A stretch of 64,000 nt of DNA from a bacterium A37T11 (GTDB lineage Bacteria > Bacteroidota > Bacteroidia > Sphingobacteriales > Sphingobacteriaceae), in contig FOBR01000001.1 of NCBI GenBank assembly GCA_900109895.1, forward strand, positions 186,001-250,000, written 5' to 3'. The notes under the pieces were generated by a model that searched no databases, was not told the origin of the DNA, and saw only the letters and a list, made by a program, of their open reading frames with translations. Positions 27,880 through 36,220 of this stretch are shown in pieces. Both the position numbers and the translations under genes were made by a program. Every line of letters begins with the position of its first letter. Position 1 is the first letter of the stretch.

Positions 27880-28408
27880 AACTAACATATTTTCTTTCAT
27901 TGTGCAATACATCAACAGCCCCAGCCTCTTTAAGCAGGCTATTTATTTTTTCGTAATCTGTATTTTCTTTTGCATCAATTGCAATGATAAAACGGTCGTC
28001 CGTTGCGCGGAGATCCATTACACGTGGCGCCCTCCCCGGAAATAAATGGTTCCTGAAAAAGAACGTTGCTACCATACCCAGCGCACAAAACAAAATGGTC
28101 AACTCAAAGGATACCGGCACAAAATCGGGCATTGCCAATGCGGGCTTGCCACCTATATTCATGGGCCAGTCATAAACAATGGTATAGTATAGTAAGCTAA
28201 TACCACTTACCAAACCCGTAATGCCAAAGCAAAATGCAGCAATGGGCAAGCGGGATGGTTTCACCCCAAGTTTGGCTTCGATACCGTGAATAGGCATGGG
28301 TGTGAAACAATCATAAATGCTGATGTTATTTTCCTGCAATTTATCGATCCCATGCATCATATCATCCGGATCAGCAAAACTTCCTAAAATATATTTTGTA
28401 CTGCTCAT
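27872..28408 (-). CDS. actD: Alternative complex III subunit ActD (DUF3341)
   Basis: 178 residues. It is a DUF3341 protein: the N-terminal segment KYILGSFADPDDMMHGIDKLQENNISIYDCFTPMPIHGIE is highly characteristic, and two membrane helices follow (about 55-78 and 95-118). ActD is a structural subunit of the act complex without cofactors. It lies 5 bp after actC and overlaps actE. Confidence 0.93.
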   Translation of the reverse strand: MSSTKYILGSFADPDDMMHGIDKLQENNISIYDCFTPMPIHGIEAKLGVKPSRLPIAAFCFGITGLVSGISLLYYTIVYDWPMNIGGKPALAMPDFVPVSFELTILFCALGMVATFFFRNHLFPGRAPRVMDLRATDDRFIIAIDAKENTDYEKINSLLKEAGAVDVLHNERKYVSYE

Positions 28409-28413
28409 GGCTA

Positions 28414-29889
28414 TTATTTTAACTCGTTTATCTCTTCTTGGGTTATCGAATCAAATTTTACCAGCGAGTCCTTGAAAAATTCAACCTGTTCTGGCGCCTG
28501 GTGGCCTTCGGCAATTAATTTGGCTTTTTGTTGCAAACTAGCACTCTTAAGCAAGAGCTTAACTTCTGCAATGGCGATACCTGGCAGGAAGCGTAGAAAC
28601 AATAAGAACAAGGTAAAAAACACCCCAATAGATCCCACAAATATACCGACATCAGTCCAGGTGGGATAGAACATTGCCCAGCTGGAAGGAAGGTAATCCC
28701 GGTGAAGCGAGGTAACGATGATCACAAACCGTTCAAACCACATCCCGATATTCACCACGATAGAAAGTACCCAAGAGATGGGGATGCTTCTGCGTATCTT
28801 TTTAAACCAAAATAACTGTGGAGAGATCACATTACAAGTCATCATGGTCCAGTAAGCCCACCAGTAAGGACCAGCAGCCCGGTTTTGGAAAGCGTATAAT
28901 TCATATTCCGAACCGGAGTACCAGGCGATAAAAAATTCAGTTAGGTAAGCAATACCTACAATAGATCCCGTGGTCATGATGATCTTGTTCATTGACTCGA
29001 TGTGGAACATGGTAATGTAGTTTTCAAAGTTCATCACCTTGCGCATAACCAGCAAGAGCGTTTGAACCATGGCAAAACCAGAGAAGATAGCCCCTGCCAC
29101 AAAGTAAGGTGGGAATATGGTGGTATGCCAACCAGGAATTACAGAGGTAGCAAAGTCCATGGATACAATGGTATGCACCGAAAGTACAAGTGGGGTAGAA
29201 ATCCCGGCCAATACCAACGATACAATTTCAAACCTTTGCCACGTCTTTACTGAACCATTCCATCCAAAAGATAAGATGGAATAAATCCTTCTTTTTAAAC
29301 CGATAGCCCGATCGCGCACCGAGGATATATCCGGAAGCAAACCTGTATACCAAAAAACCAGCGAAACCGTAAAATAGGTCGAGATGGCAAACGCATCCCA
29401 TACCAATGGAGAATTAAAGTTAACCCATAATGAACCAAACTGGTTCGGAAGCGGAAAGATCCAGTAAGCTAACCAGGGCCGTCCCATGTGCGAAACCACA
29501 TAAGTAGCCGCACATATTACCGCAAATATCGTCATCGCTTCCGCAGAGCGGTTAATGGAGTTACGCCAGTTTTGCCTAAACAGCAGCAATACGGCAGATA
29601 TCAATGTACCCGCGTGGCCAATACCTACCCACCACACAAAGTCGGTAATATCCCAGGCCCAGCCTACCGTTTTGTTTAATCCCCAGGCTCCTATTCCTAC
29701 CCAAAACGTATAACTCACGCAGAAGACCCAAAGCAAGGCCCCCAGTGATGCCAGTGTAAAACCGATCCACCAAGCTTTATTGGGTTTATTCTCAACAGGC
29801 AGCAGAATATCATTGGTTACCTGGGCATAAGTAATGTCTTTGCCGGTAATTAATGGCTCCCTTAATATTGATTCGTTATGCGATGACAT
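28414..29889 (-). CDS. actC: Alternative complex III subunit ActC (NrfD-like)
   Basis: 491 residues with about ten membrane helices. It belongs to the NrfD/PsrC family and provides the quinol-binding site facing the Fe-S subunit ActB. Typical segments are FVWWVGIGHAGTLISAVLLL, SRPW-like MGRPWLAYWIFPLPNQFGSLWVNFNSPLVWD, and WHTTIFPPYFVAGAIFSG. It follows actB by 30 bp and precedes actD by 5 bp. Confidence 0.95.
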   Translation of the reverse strand: MSSHNESILREPLITGKDITYAQVTNDILLPVENKPNKAWWIGFTLASLGALLWVFCVSYTFWVGIGAWGLNKTVGWAWDITDFVWWVGIGHAGTLISAVLLLFRQNWRNSINRSAEAMTIFAVICAATYVVSHMGRPWLAYWIFPLPNQFGSLWVNFNSPLVWDAFAISTYFTVSLVFWYTGLLPDISSVRDRAIGLKRRIYSILSFGWNGSVKTWQRFEIVSLVLAGISTPLVLSVHTIVSMDFATSVIPGWHTTIFPPYFVAGAIFSGFAMVQTLLLVMRKVMNFENYITMFHIESMNKIIMTTGSIVGIAYLTEFFIAWYSGSEYELYAFQNRAAGPYWWAYWTMMTCNVISPQLFWFKKIRRSIPISWVLSIVVNIGMWFERFVIIVTSLHRDYLPSSWAMFYPTWTDVGIFVGSIGVFFTLFLLFLRFLPGIAIAEVKLLLKSASLQQKAKLIAEGHQAPEQVEFFKDSLVKFDSITQEEINELK

Positions 29890-29919
29890 ATGCTGTATTT
29901 AATACTTTTAATAATAAGA

Positions 29920-32900
29920 CTATGCGTTAGTGGTCGTATTCCTTACTTTAGTCATATAACCGATACCCGGCTGAACATTGATTTCTTCTAATACATAGTA
30001 TACACGTTCGTTTCTGAGTGCTTTTGAAACTTCTGACTCCGGATCGTTGGCGTCGCCAAAGATAATGGCATTGGCCGAGCAGGCACTTCCGCAGGCGAGT
30101 TTAATATCGCCATCTTTTAGCACCCTTTTTTCCATTTTTGCCTGTAGCTTGCCAGCTTGGATACGTTGCACGCACATAGAGCATTTTTCCATAACTCCGC
30201 GTGAACGCGATACTACATCCGGGTTAAGGACCAGCTGGGTGAATTCATTGTTCAGATAATTATCAAAGCGGGAATCATTCCAGTAGTTGAACCAGTTAAA
30301 ACGACGTACTTTATAGGGGCAGTTATTTGCGCAATAGCGCGTTCCGAAACAACGGTTGTAAGCCATGGAATTGAGCCCTTCTGAAGAGTGTACCGTCGCC
30401 AATACCGGGCAAACTGTTTCACAAGGAGCATGGCTGCAATGCTGGCACATCATGGGCTGGTGTACCACAGAAACATTTTCCAGATTATCCAAGTGCTTAA
30501 TCTCTCCCTCTTCCGTCACGCCTCTACCTTCCGCTTCGATCGTGTAGTAACGGTCTATGCGCATCCAATGCATTTCCCGGCGGCGCCTTACCTCATCGCG
30601 GCCCACCACCGGTATATTGTTTTCAATATTACAAGCCACAATACATGAACCACAACCTGTACAAGCGTTCAGGTCAATAGCCATGACCCATTTATGGCCA
30701 GGTTGCTCATATTTGTCCCACAAGTCGTAGGTTTTATGCTCTTTTCCTTTGTTGCCACTTCCCGAAGACGCATCTTTCTTGTAATCGGCAAAAGATGTTT
30801 CGCGGATAATGTTGCGCCCTTCAATGGTATGGTGGGTTTGGGTTTGTGCCAGTTCATAACTTTGGCCACCCTTTGTCAGCTTGGCTGTTGTATTAAACTG
30901 GATAGTGCCGTTGGTCACCTTTGCTAGCGGATAGGCGTTCTTGCCTACATTGTCGCCTGCCTTGCCTACCTTGGTTCTACCATAACCAATAGCCACTGAA
31001 ACGGTGCCCATCGCTTGCCCAGGTTGCATCAATACGGGAAGTGTTATTTTATAACCGTTTTCGCCGGCTACCTCCACGGTACTGTTTTCTTCCAGACCTA
31101 ATTTCTCTGCAAATTTGGGGTTAATGGCCACATAATTGTCCCACGTTACCTTTGATACCGGATCTGGTAATTCTTGGAGATACGCATTGTTACCCTGTTT
31201 ACCATCCCGTAGCGCAATGCTTTCATACAATTGTACTTCCACATCTTTCGCCAATTCTTTGCTTCGGGCAGCAATGCTGGCAGTCACATCATTTAACGCT
31301 AAAGCGAAATTATATGCCGTCGCAGGTTTCTCCCCTTTATATTCAATACCTGTTTGCAGCACATCCTTCCAGGTCTTAGTCGTACCTGCCAGGATCTGTG
31401 TTTCCCAAATATTTTTTACAAAATCATAATAATCTGATTGGTCACCGGCCCACAAGAGCAGGCTCTGTTCTGCCTGACGGGTATTAAATACCGGGTTGAT
31501 CGTTGGCTGCACAATGGTATAATAACCTTCCAGTGCATTTCCGTCGCCCCATGATTCCAGGTAGTTTCGGTCGGGCGCAATCGCTTCCACCTTCACGGCC
31601 GTTTCATCCTCACGATCGGCAAAAGAAACTTTAAACTTAATTTTTGAAAATGCATCTTCCGCCTGTTTCTGATCATAATAATCGTACAGTGGATTGGTAT
31701 TCAGGAAAAATGCAACTCCTACTTCACCGCGGCCCGCTTCCTGCAGAAATTGGGAAAAGGCTTCATCACTACCTTTGTACTGATAAGAAGCATTGTCAAG
31801 GTCTATGGTCGCACCGTAGCTTCCAAGGGCCGCATTAATGGCATTGGTTAAGGTCTGGATGGCCACATCGTTTGCTCCAGCAACCACAACCGCACGGCCT
31901 TTAGCCTGCAAAAGTTCTTTCGCAACCAATTTAACAGCCGTTTGCGCCTTTGCATTGGTGCTAATAGCTCCAGAAAGCGAAGCTCCGGTTAATTCGTTAT
32001 ATAAGGCAATCAACAAGGGCCCTTCTTCTGAAGGTTTGATGGCCACCCGCACGTCCGCATTAGTTCCGGTAAGGCTTAGCCCTGCCTCAAACTGAATGTG
32101 ACGCGACATTTTACCTGTTTCCAGCGTTTTGTAATTCCGATTTGAAATGTATTGCTGCGTAGCTTCTTCGCCGCTGAGCCAAGTCCCGATAAAATCGGCA
32201 GCCACACTAACGATCACATCAGCCTTATCAAAACGGTAGTGGGGCAATACTGCCTTCCCAAAGCTATTTTCATTGGCTTTAATAATACCCGCATATGAAA
32301 CCGCATCTACCTGTATCAACTTCGTCGTTGGGTATTTCTCCGTGAATTTAGCGATCGCTGCCAGGGTAGAAGGGCTATTTATTGTTGAAGAAACAATACG
32401 TATTTGTTTACCGGAAGCAGCCGCAGATGTCAGAGAAGAAATTACCTGTTTATCCAGGTCCTCCCATTCGGTTTCTTTTCCCTTTAGTATTGGCCCTTTA
32501 AGCTTCGTCATGTCATAAAGATCAAGCACGGAAGCCTGGGTTGCCGCATCAGTGCCGCAGTTCAGACCCTTTGCCGCAGGGTTGGCTTCAATGAGGATAG
32601 GCCGCCCTTCACGCGTTTTAACCAGCACACTCTGGCCTTTATAACTGGATGTATAATAGTTCGGAATTCCCGGGGTCACTTCTTCTGGCTTGATCAGGTA
32701 AGGAACCGCCTTATGGACAGGCGTACGGTTACAGGCAGCCAACGTTACGGCACCAAGCCCAAAACCAAGCGCTTTGAGAAAATCACGCCGCGGCGTTTTA
32801 GTGCTCAACCCGGCTTCGTTCAATACATTTTCAATAGGAAGCGACTCCGCAAACTCACTCTTGCTGTTATCTACAAAAGCAGGAGTTTGTTGCAGCTCTT

Positions 32901-32934
32901 CTAAACCTTTCCAATATTTCTTGTTGCTATCCAT
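29920..32934 (-). CDS. actB: Alternative complex III Fe-S subunit ActB
   Basis: 1004 residues. A Tat-type region (RRDFLKALGFGLGAVTLAAC, about 48-68) is followed by a molybdopterin-oxidoreductase-like domain that in this family lacks the cofactor (about 75-730), and a C-terminal ferredoxin-like domain. The cluster-binding motifs are CTGCGSCIVAC, CQHCSHAPCETVC, CFGTRYCANNC and CSMCVQRI with CGSAC. ActB passes electrons from quinol at ActC to the hemes of ActA. The fusion of both domains in one chain is the normal Bacteroidota form. Confidence 0.96.
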   Translation of the reverse strand: MDSNKKYWKGLEELQQTPAFVDNSKSEFAESLPIENVLNEAGLSTKTPRRDFLKALGFGLGAVTLAACNRTPVHKAVPYLIKPEEVTPGIPNYYTSSYKGQSVLVKTREGRPILIEANPAAKGLNCGTDAATQASVLDLYDMTKLKGPILKGKETEWEDLDKQVISSLTSAAASGKQIRIVSSTINSPSTLAAIAKFTEKYPTTKLIQVDAVSYAGIIKANENSFGKAVLPHYRFDKADVIVSVAADFIGTWLSGEEATQQYISNRNYKTLETGKMSRHIQFEAGLSLTGTNADVRVAIKPSEEGPLLIALYNELTGASLSGAISTNAKAQTAVKLVAKELLQAKGRAVVVAGANDVAIQTLTNAINAALGSYGATIDLDNASYQYKGSDEAFSQFLQEAGRGEVGVAFFLNTNPLYDYYDQKQAEDAFSKIKFKVSFADREDETAVKVEAIAPDRNYLESWGDGNALEGYYTIVQPTINPVFNTRQAEQSLLLWAGDQSDYYDFVKNIWETQILAGTTKTWKDVLQTGIEYKGEKPATAYNFALALNDVTASIAARSKELAKDVEVQLYESIALRDGKQGNNAYLQELPDPVSKVTWDNYVAINPKFAEKLGLEENSTVEVAGENGYKITLPVLMQPGQAMGTVSVAIGYGRTKVGKAGDNVGKNAYPLAKVTNGTIQFNTTAKLTKGGQSYELAQTQTHHTIEGRNIIRETSFADYKKDASSGSGNKGKEHKTYDLWDKYEQPGHKWVMAIDLNACTGCGSCIVACNIENNIPVVGRDEVRRRREMHWMRIDRYYTIEAEGRGVTEEGEIKHLDNLENVSVVHQPMMCQHCSHAPCETVCPVLATVHSSEGLNSMAYNRCFGTRYCANNCPYKVRRFNWFNYWNDSRFDNYLNNEFTQLVLNPDVVSRSRGVMEKCSMCVQRIQAGKLQAKMEKRVLKDGDIKLACGSACSANAIIFGDANDPESEVSKALRNERVYYVLEEINVQPGIGYMTKVRNTTTNA

Positions 32935-32972
32935 CTAAGCTATAAATAAGAAGCGTTATTTCTATTAATCTA

Positions 32973-34259
32973 TTAATAATGGCATTTACCGCACTCTAAC
33001 CCACCCAACATGGCGGCTGTTACTTTTTCGCCTTTCTTAAGTTTGTCGTGGGCAGCGATCAGCTGGTCGTAGTAAGCATTGTCTTTATGATTCACCTCTG
33101 TTACCTGGTGACAATTGACACACCATTTCATCGTAAGCGGTGAATATTGATAGACCGTTTCCATCGTTTCAACCGGCCCATGGCAGGTTTGGCATTTTAC
33201 GCCAGCCACCGATACGTGCTGCGAGTGATTAAAGTATGCAAAATCGGGCAGGTTGTGTATGCGCACCCATTCGATCGGTTTAGGATTGTTACCATAAGCC
33301 TGTGTCTTTGGATCCCAGTCAAGCGCACGGTAAATTTTAGCTATTTCCGGTGAAGTTTCACCGCCGTATTGTTCTGATCCTGTCACACCCTTGTGGCAAT
33401 TCATACAGATATTAGCAGACGGTATCGATGCATTTTTTGATTTAAAAGCACCCGAGTGGCAATATTGACATTCTATCTGATTAACCCCTGCATGCAATTG
33501 ATGTGAGAACTTAATGGGCTGCACGGGCTGATAATTGGTATGTACGCCAACGTTCCATAAATCCTTCCAACCCAGTGACGTCAGCAACCCCCCTACCATC
33601 AATACAGCAAAAAAGACAAGTTTTTTATTCTTGGCCAGTTTTTTCAGGCGGCCCGCATAGTCTTTTCCGGGTTTCCCATCCTCCTCTTCATCATCAACCT
33701 TCAGGTCCTTATTTTTCAGGATGACCTTTTCCAATGTACGGATCACGCGGTTTAGAACCACGATGACTAGGAAAGCAAGCGCGATGACTACTATGAGCCC
33801 AACCAGCATAAAGCTACTTACATTGTCGTTGGCAGCGGCCGCACCTGTTGCCCCACCGGCACCCCCTGCAGCAGCATCCGGCTTTTTATCCCCTTCAGCC
33901 TTTATATACGCCAGAATATTGGTAATGTCATCGTCTTTCAGCGTCGGGAAAGGCGTCATGACCGATTTATACTCATTAAACAACGCCACGGCTTTCTCAT
34001 CCCCAGCCTGTACCATCGCCTGAGAATTTTTAATCCATTTGTGCAGCCATTCCGCATCATGTCTGTCATTGACACCAGCTAATGCCGGCCCCACCAAACG
34101 AGCATTTAATTTATGGCATGTTGTACAATTCGCCTTAAACAACGCCTCGCCTGCTTTTACATCCTGGGCCTGTGCAAATGTTGTGACCCCCAAACTAAAA
34201 ACAGTAATGAAGGCAAGGGCTTTCACAACACTTCTAAAAAACGATGAGATATTTCTCAT
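32973..34259 (-). CDS. actA: Alternative complex III multiheme cytochrome c subunit ActA
   Basis: 428 residues. A signal peptide (1-30) precedes a class I cytochrome c domain with CTTCH near residue 46, a Gly/Ala-rich linker, a membrane helix (about 150-170), and a second helix-containing segment before a pentaheme domain with CQYCH, CMNCH, CQTCH, CVNCH and CGKCH. Six heme c sites are thus visible, one more than the pentaheme core. The protein anchors the complex and moves electrons outward. It is the first gene of the act operon, with a candidate promoter about 85 bp upstream. Confidence 0.94.
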   Translation of the reverse strand: MRNISSFFRSVVKALAFITVFSLGVTTFAQAQDVKAGEALFKANCTTCHKLNARLVGPALAGVNDRHDAEWLHKWIKNSQAMVQAGDEKAVALFNEYKSVMTPFPTLKDDDITNILAYIKAEGDKKPDAAAGGAGGATGAAAANDNVSSFMLVGLIVVIALAFLVIVVLNRVIRTLEKVILKNKDLKVDDEEEDGKPGKDYAGRLKKLAKNKKLVFFAVLMVGGLLTSLGWKDLWNVGVHTNYQPVQPIKFSHQLHAGVNQIECQYCHSGAFKSKNASIPSANICMNCHKGVTGSEQYGGETSPEIAKIYRALDWDPKTQAYGNNPKPIEWVRIHNLPDFAYFNHSQHVSVAGVKCQTCHGPVETMETVYQYSPLTMKWCVNCHQVTEVNHKDNAYYDQLIAAHDKLKKGEKVTAAMLGGLECGKCHY

Positions 34260-34342
34260 ATTGAGAGCTTTATTCTATTTTCTATGATGTAATACAAAAG
34301 GGTTACGGTATAAAACGAGTTTTAACGCATATTTCCGAACGA

Positions 34343-34375
34343 CAAAAGTATAACTTATTGGTGTATCAGTGACAA
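34343..34375 (-). promoter_or_regulatory. Candidate promoter of the act-cox operon
   Basis: On the minus strand TACTTTTG (34343-34350) is an exact TAnnTTTG. A TTG (34373-34375) lies 22 nt further upstream, slightly more than the optimum. The implied leader before actA is about 80 nt. The rest of the 274-bp gap to 34533 is AT-rich and shows only short A/T palindromes. Confidence 0.45.
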
Positions 34376-34533
34376 TTTGGTGACCCCAATTAACAATTTA
34401 TATTCATTCTAAATTGTTTGAAAAATAGGTATATGAACCCTAAAGGCCTTTTTTGAAAAAATCAGCCAACTTTTTTTAAGAAGTGGTTTTGCTTGTTGAA
34501 AAATAAATTTTTATAATATTAGGAAGTTATATG

Positions 34534-36198
34534 TTACGATGAAATAGTTTTTTGACCTGTAGATTTTTGATGTGTTAAATAAAAACAGATGAGCAGGCCA
34601 ATCAGCATTACAGTCATGCCGACTGTTATTACTATCACTTTATTTTGAGTGAGGCATCCTAATATTAAAATGCCCAATCCAACCATGGCGATTGAAATAC
34701 CGATTACTTTTATACCAAAATAATTTTGCTTTTCCGCTTCCTGATCGTGCCTGGCACCTATAGTTGCTTGTTTTGGGTCAATTACCGCATAGTCCTGCTT
34801 TTTATTAATAACTTCAAAAAAAGCCAGCACCAGCATCGGCAATCCCACACCTAGGGTGGTTTCCCAAAAACGATCCAGCTTAACCTCCAAAACGGCTGGG
34901 GCCACCAACTTCATAAACATGCTCACCAGTAAACTGGCTGCCGATGCCAAAACCATGGATAAACCCGTTTGCCTTTTGGAAAACAGGGACCAAATCAACG
35001 GGGCAAAAAGTGAACCACCAGCTATCGCTGCCGTGCTAAGCACCATTTCAACAATTCCGCCCACTTTTGGGATCAAAACAGCAATAACCATGGTCATCAC
35101 CCCAAATAACACAGTAAAAATCCTGGCCACCCAAACCAAATTTCGATCGGAAGCCTTAGGATACAGTAATTTTTTATACACGTCGTTGGCAAATACCACG
35201 GCCACTAAATTTAAGGTTGTGTTTGCCTTACTTGCCGTAGCCGAAATCATTCCTGACAATACCAAACCGATCAGCCCCGCTGGCAACACGCGCTGAGCCA
35301 TCATCATGTAGGCCCCTTCAGCTTCCGTACCCTGCAAACCCGGGTTAATAACCCGGTAGATCATCGGTGGCAGCATCCATATAAAAGGGCTTATTAAATA
35401 AAGACCCGCGAAGAGGAAAGCCACCTTGCGGGAGTTTCGTTCATTTGAAACGCTGGTGTATCGCTGTACATATGACCAGTTGCCCGCAATATAGATGGTT
35501 TGGTATACTAGAAATGCCAGAAAAAACCCTTGGTTATATTCTTTATTAAAGAAATCAAAAAAGTGATCCGGAGAACGGTCAACAAAATCCTTTACCCCGC
35601 CGACCTCGGAAAAAGCCAGCGGTATGACAATCATTACCGCCGCACAAAGCACTACAAACTGCACGACATCTGTTACCAGAACCGCCCATAAGCCCCCGGC
35701 CGAGGTATATAAAATAATGATACCGCCGATGATCAAAACGCTTGCTTCAATCGAAATTCCGGATGCCACATTGACCATTTTACCCACCGGATACAGCACC
35801 GCTGCCACTGAAAACAGACTATACAGTAAGGTAAGGGTTGTATAAAATTGTTGTGTTTTAACCCCGAATCGCACACCTAGGTATTCTGCTGCAGTCAAAG
35901 CGCGGGTTCGTTTCCACCGGTGTGCAATAAATATGGCTGTAATAAGGCCACCTATCGTCATCGTAAGCTGAATACCGTTGGCCACAAAGCCTGAATGATA
36001 AGCAATAGATCCCCATACTACAAAAGTGCCGGCCGAAAAATAACTGATAAACAGCGATAAGCCATTAATCCACCAAGGTGTTTTTCCACCAGCCTCAAAA
36101 AAGGCAGAAGAATTCTTGCTGCCAGATGTAAAGGCCATGCCAATTCCCAGGACCAGCAGTGCGAAAACGCCCATTACCACATAATCTACATGATTCAT
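34534..36198 (-). CDS. Sodium:solute symporter family protein
   Basis: 554 residues with about thirteen to fourteen membrane helices, as in the SSS family (sodium/glucose, sodium/sialic acid). The start helix with GIGMAFTSGSKNSSAFFEAGGKTPWWINGLSLFISYFSAGTFVVWGSIAYHSG shows the usual unwound first helix, and the GLVLSGMISATASKANTTLNLV segment the conserved Ser residues of the sodium site. It is the last gene of utilisation unit A, 22 bp after an FAD oxidoreductase, so it most likely imports the sugar or sugar acid released by that unit. The substrate cannot be read from sequence. Confidence 0.9.
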   Translation of the reverse strand: MNHVDYVVMGVFALLVLGIGMAFTSGSKNSSAFFEAGGKTPWWINGLSLFISYFSAGTFVVWGSIAYHSGFVANGIQLTMTIGGLITAIFIAHRWKRTRALTAAEYLGVRFGVKTQQFYTTLTLLYSLFSVAAVLYPVGKMVNVASGISIEASVLIIGGIIILYTSAGGLWAVLVTDVVQFVVLCAAVMIVIPLAFSEVGGVKDFVDRSPDHFFDFFNKEYNQGFFLAFLVYQTIYIAGNWSYVQRYTSVSNERNSRKVAFLFAGLYLISPFIWMLPPMIYRVINPGLQGTEAEGAYMMMAQRVLPAGLIGLVLSGMISATASKANTTLNLVAVVFANDVYKKLLYPKASDRNLVWVARIFTVLFGVMTMVIAVLIPKVGGIVEMVLSTAAIAGGSLFAPLIWSLFSKRQTGLSMVLASAASLLVSMFMKLVAPAVLEVKLDRFWETTLGVGLPMLVLAFFEVINKKQDYAVIDPKQATIGARHDQEAEKQNYFGIKVIGISIAMVGLGILILGCLTQNKVIVITVGMTVMLIGLLICFYLTHQKSTGQKTISS

Positions 36199-36220
36199 CC
36201 GAATATCTATTTATAGCAGG

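Noticed and set aside
34440-34480. AAAGGCCTTT and A/T palindromes as a terminator after the symporter gene
   Set aside because: The stem has no loop and the T-run lies on the plus strand, whereas the symporter is read on the minus strand; it also lies upstream of actA, not directly after a stop codon.
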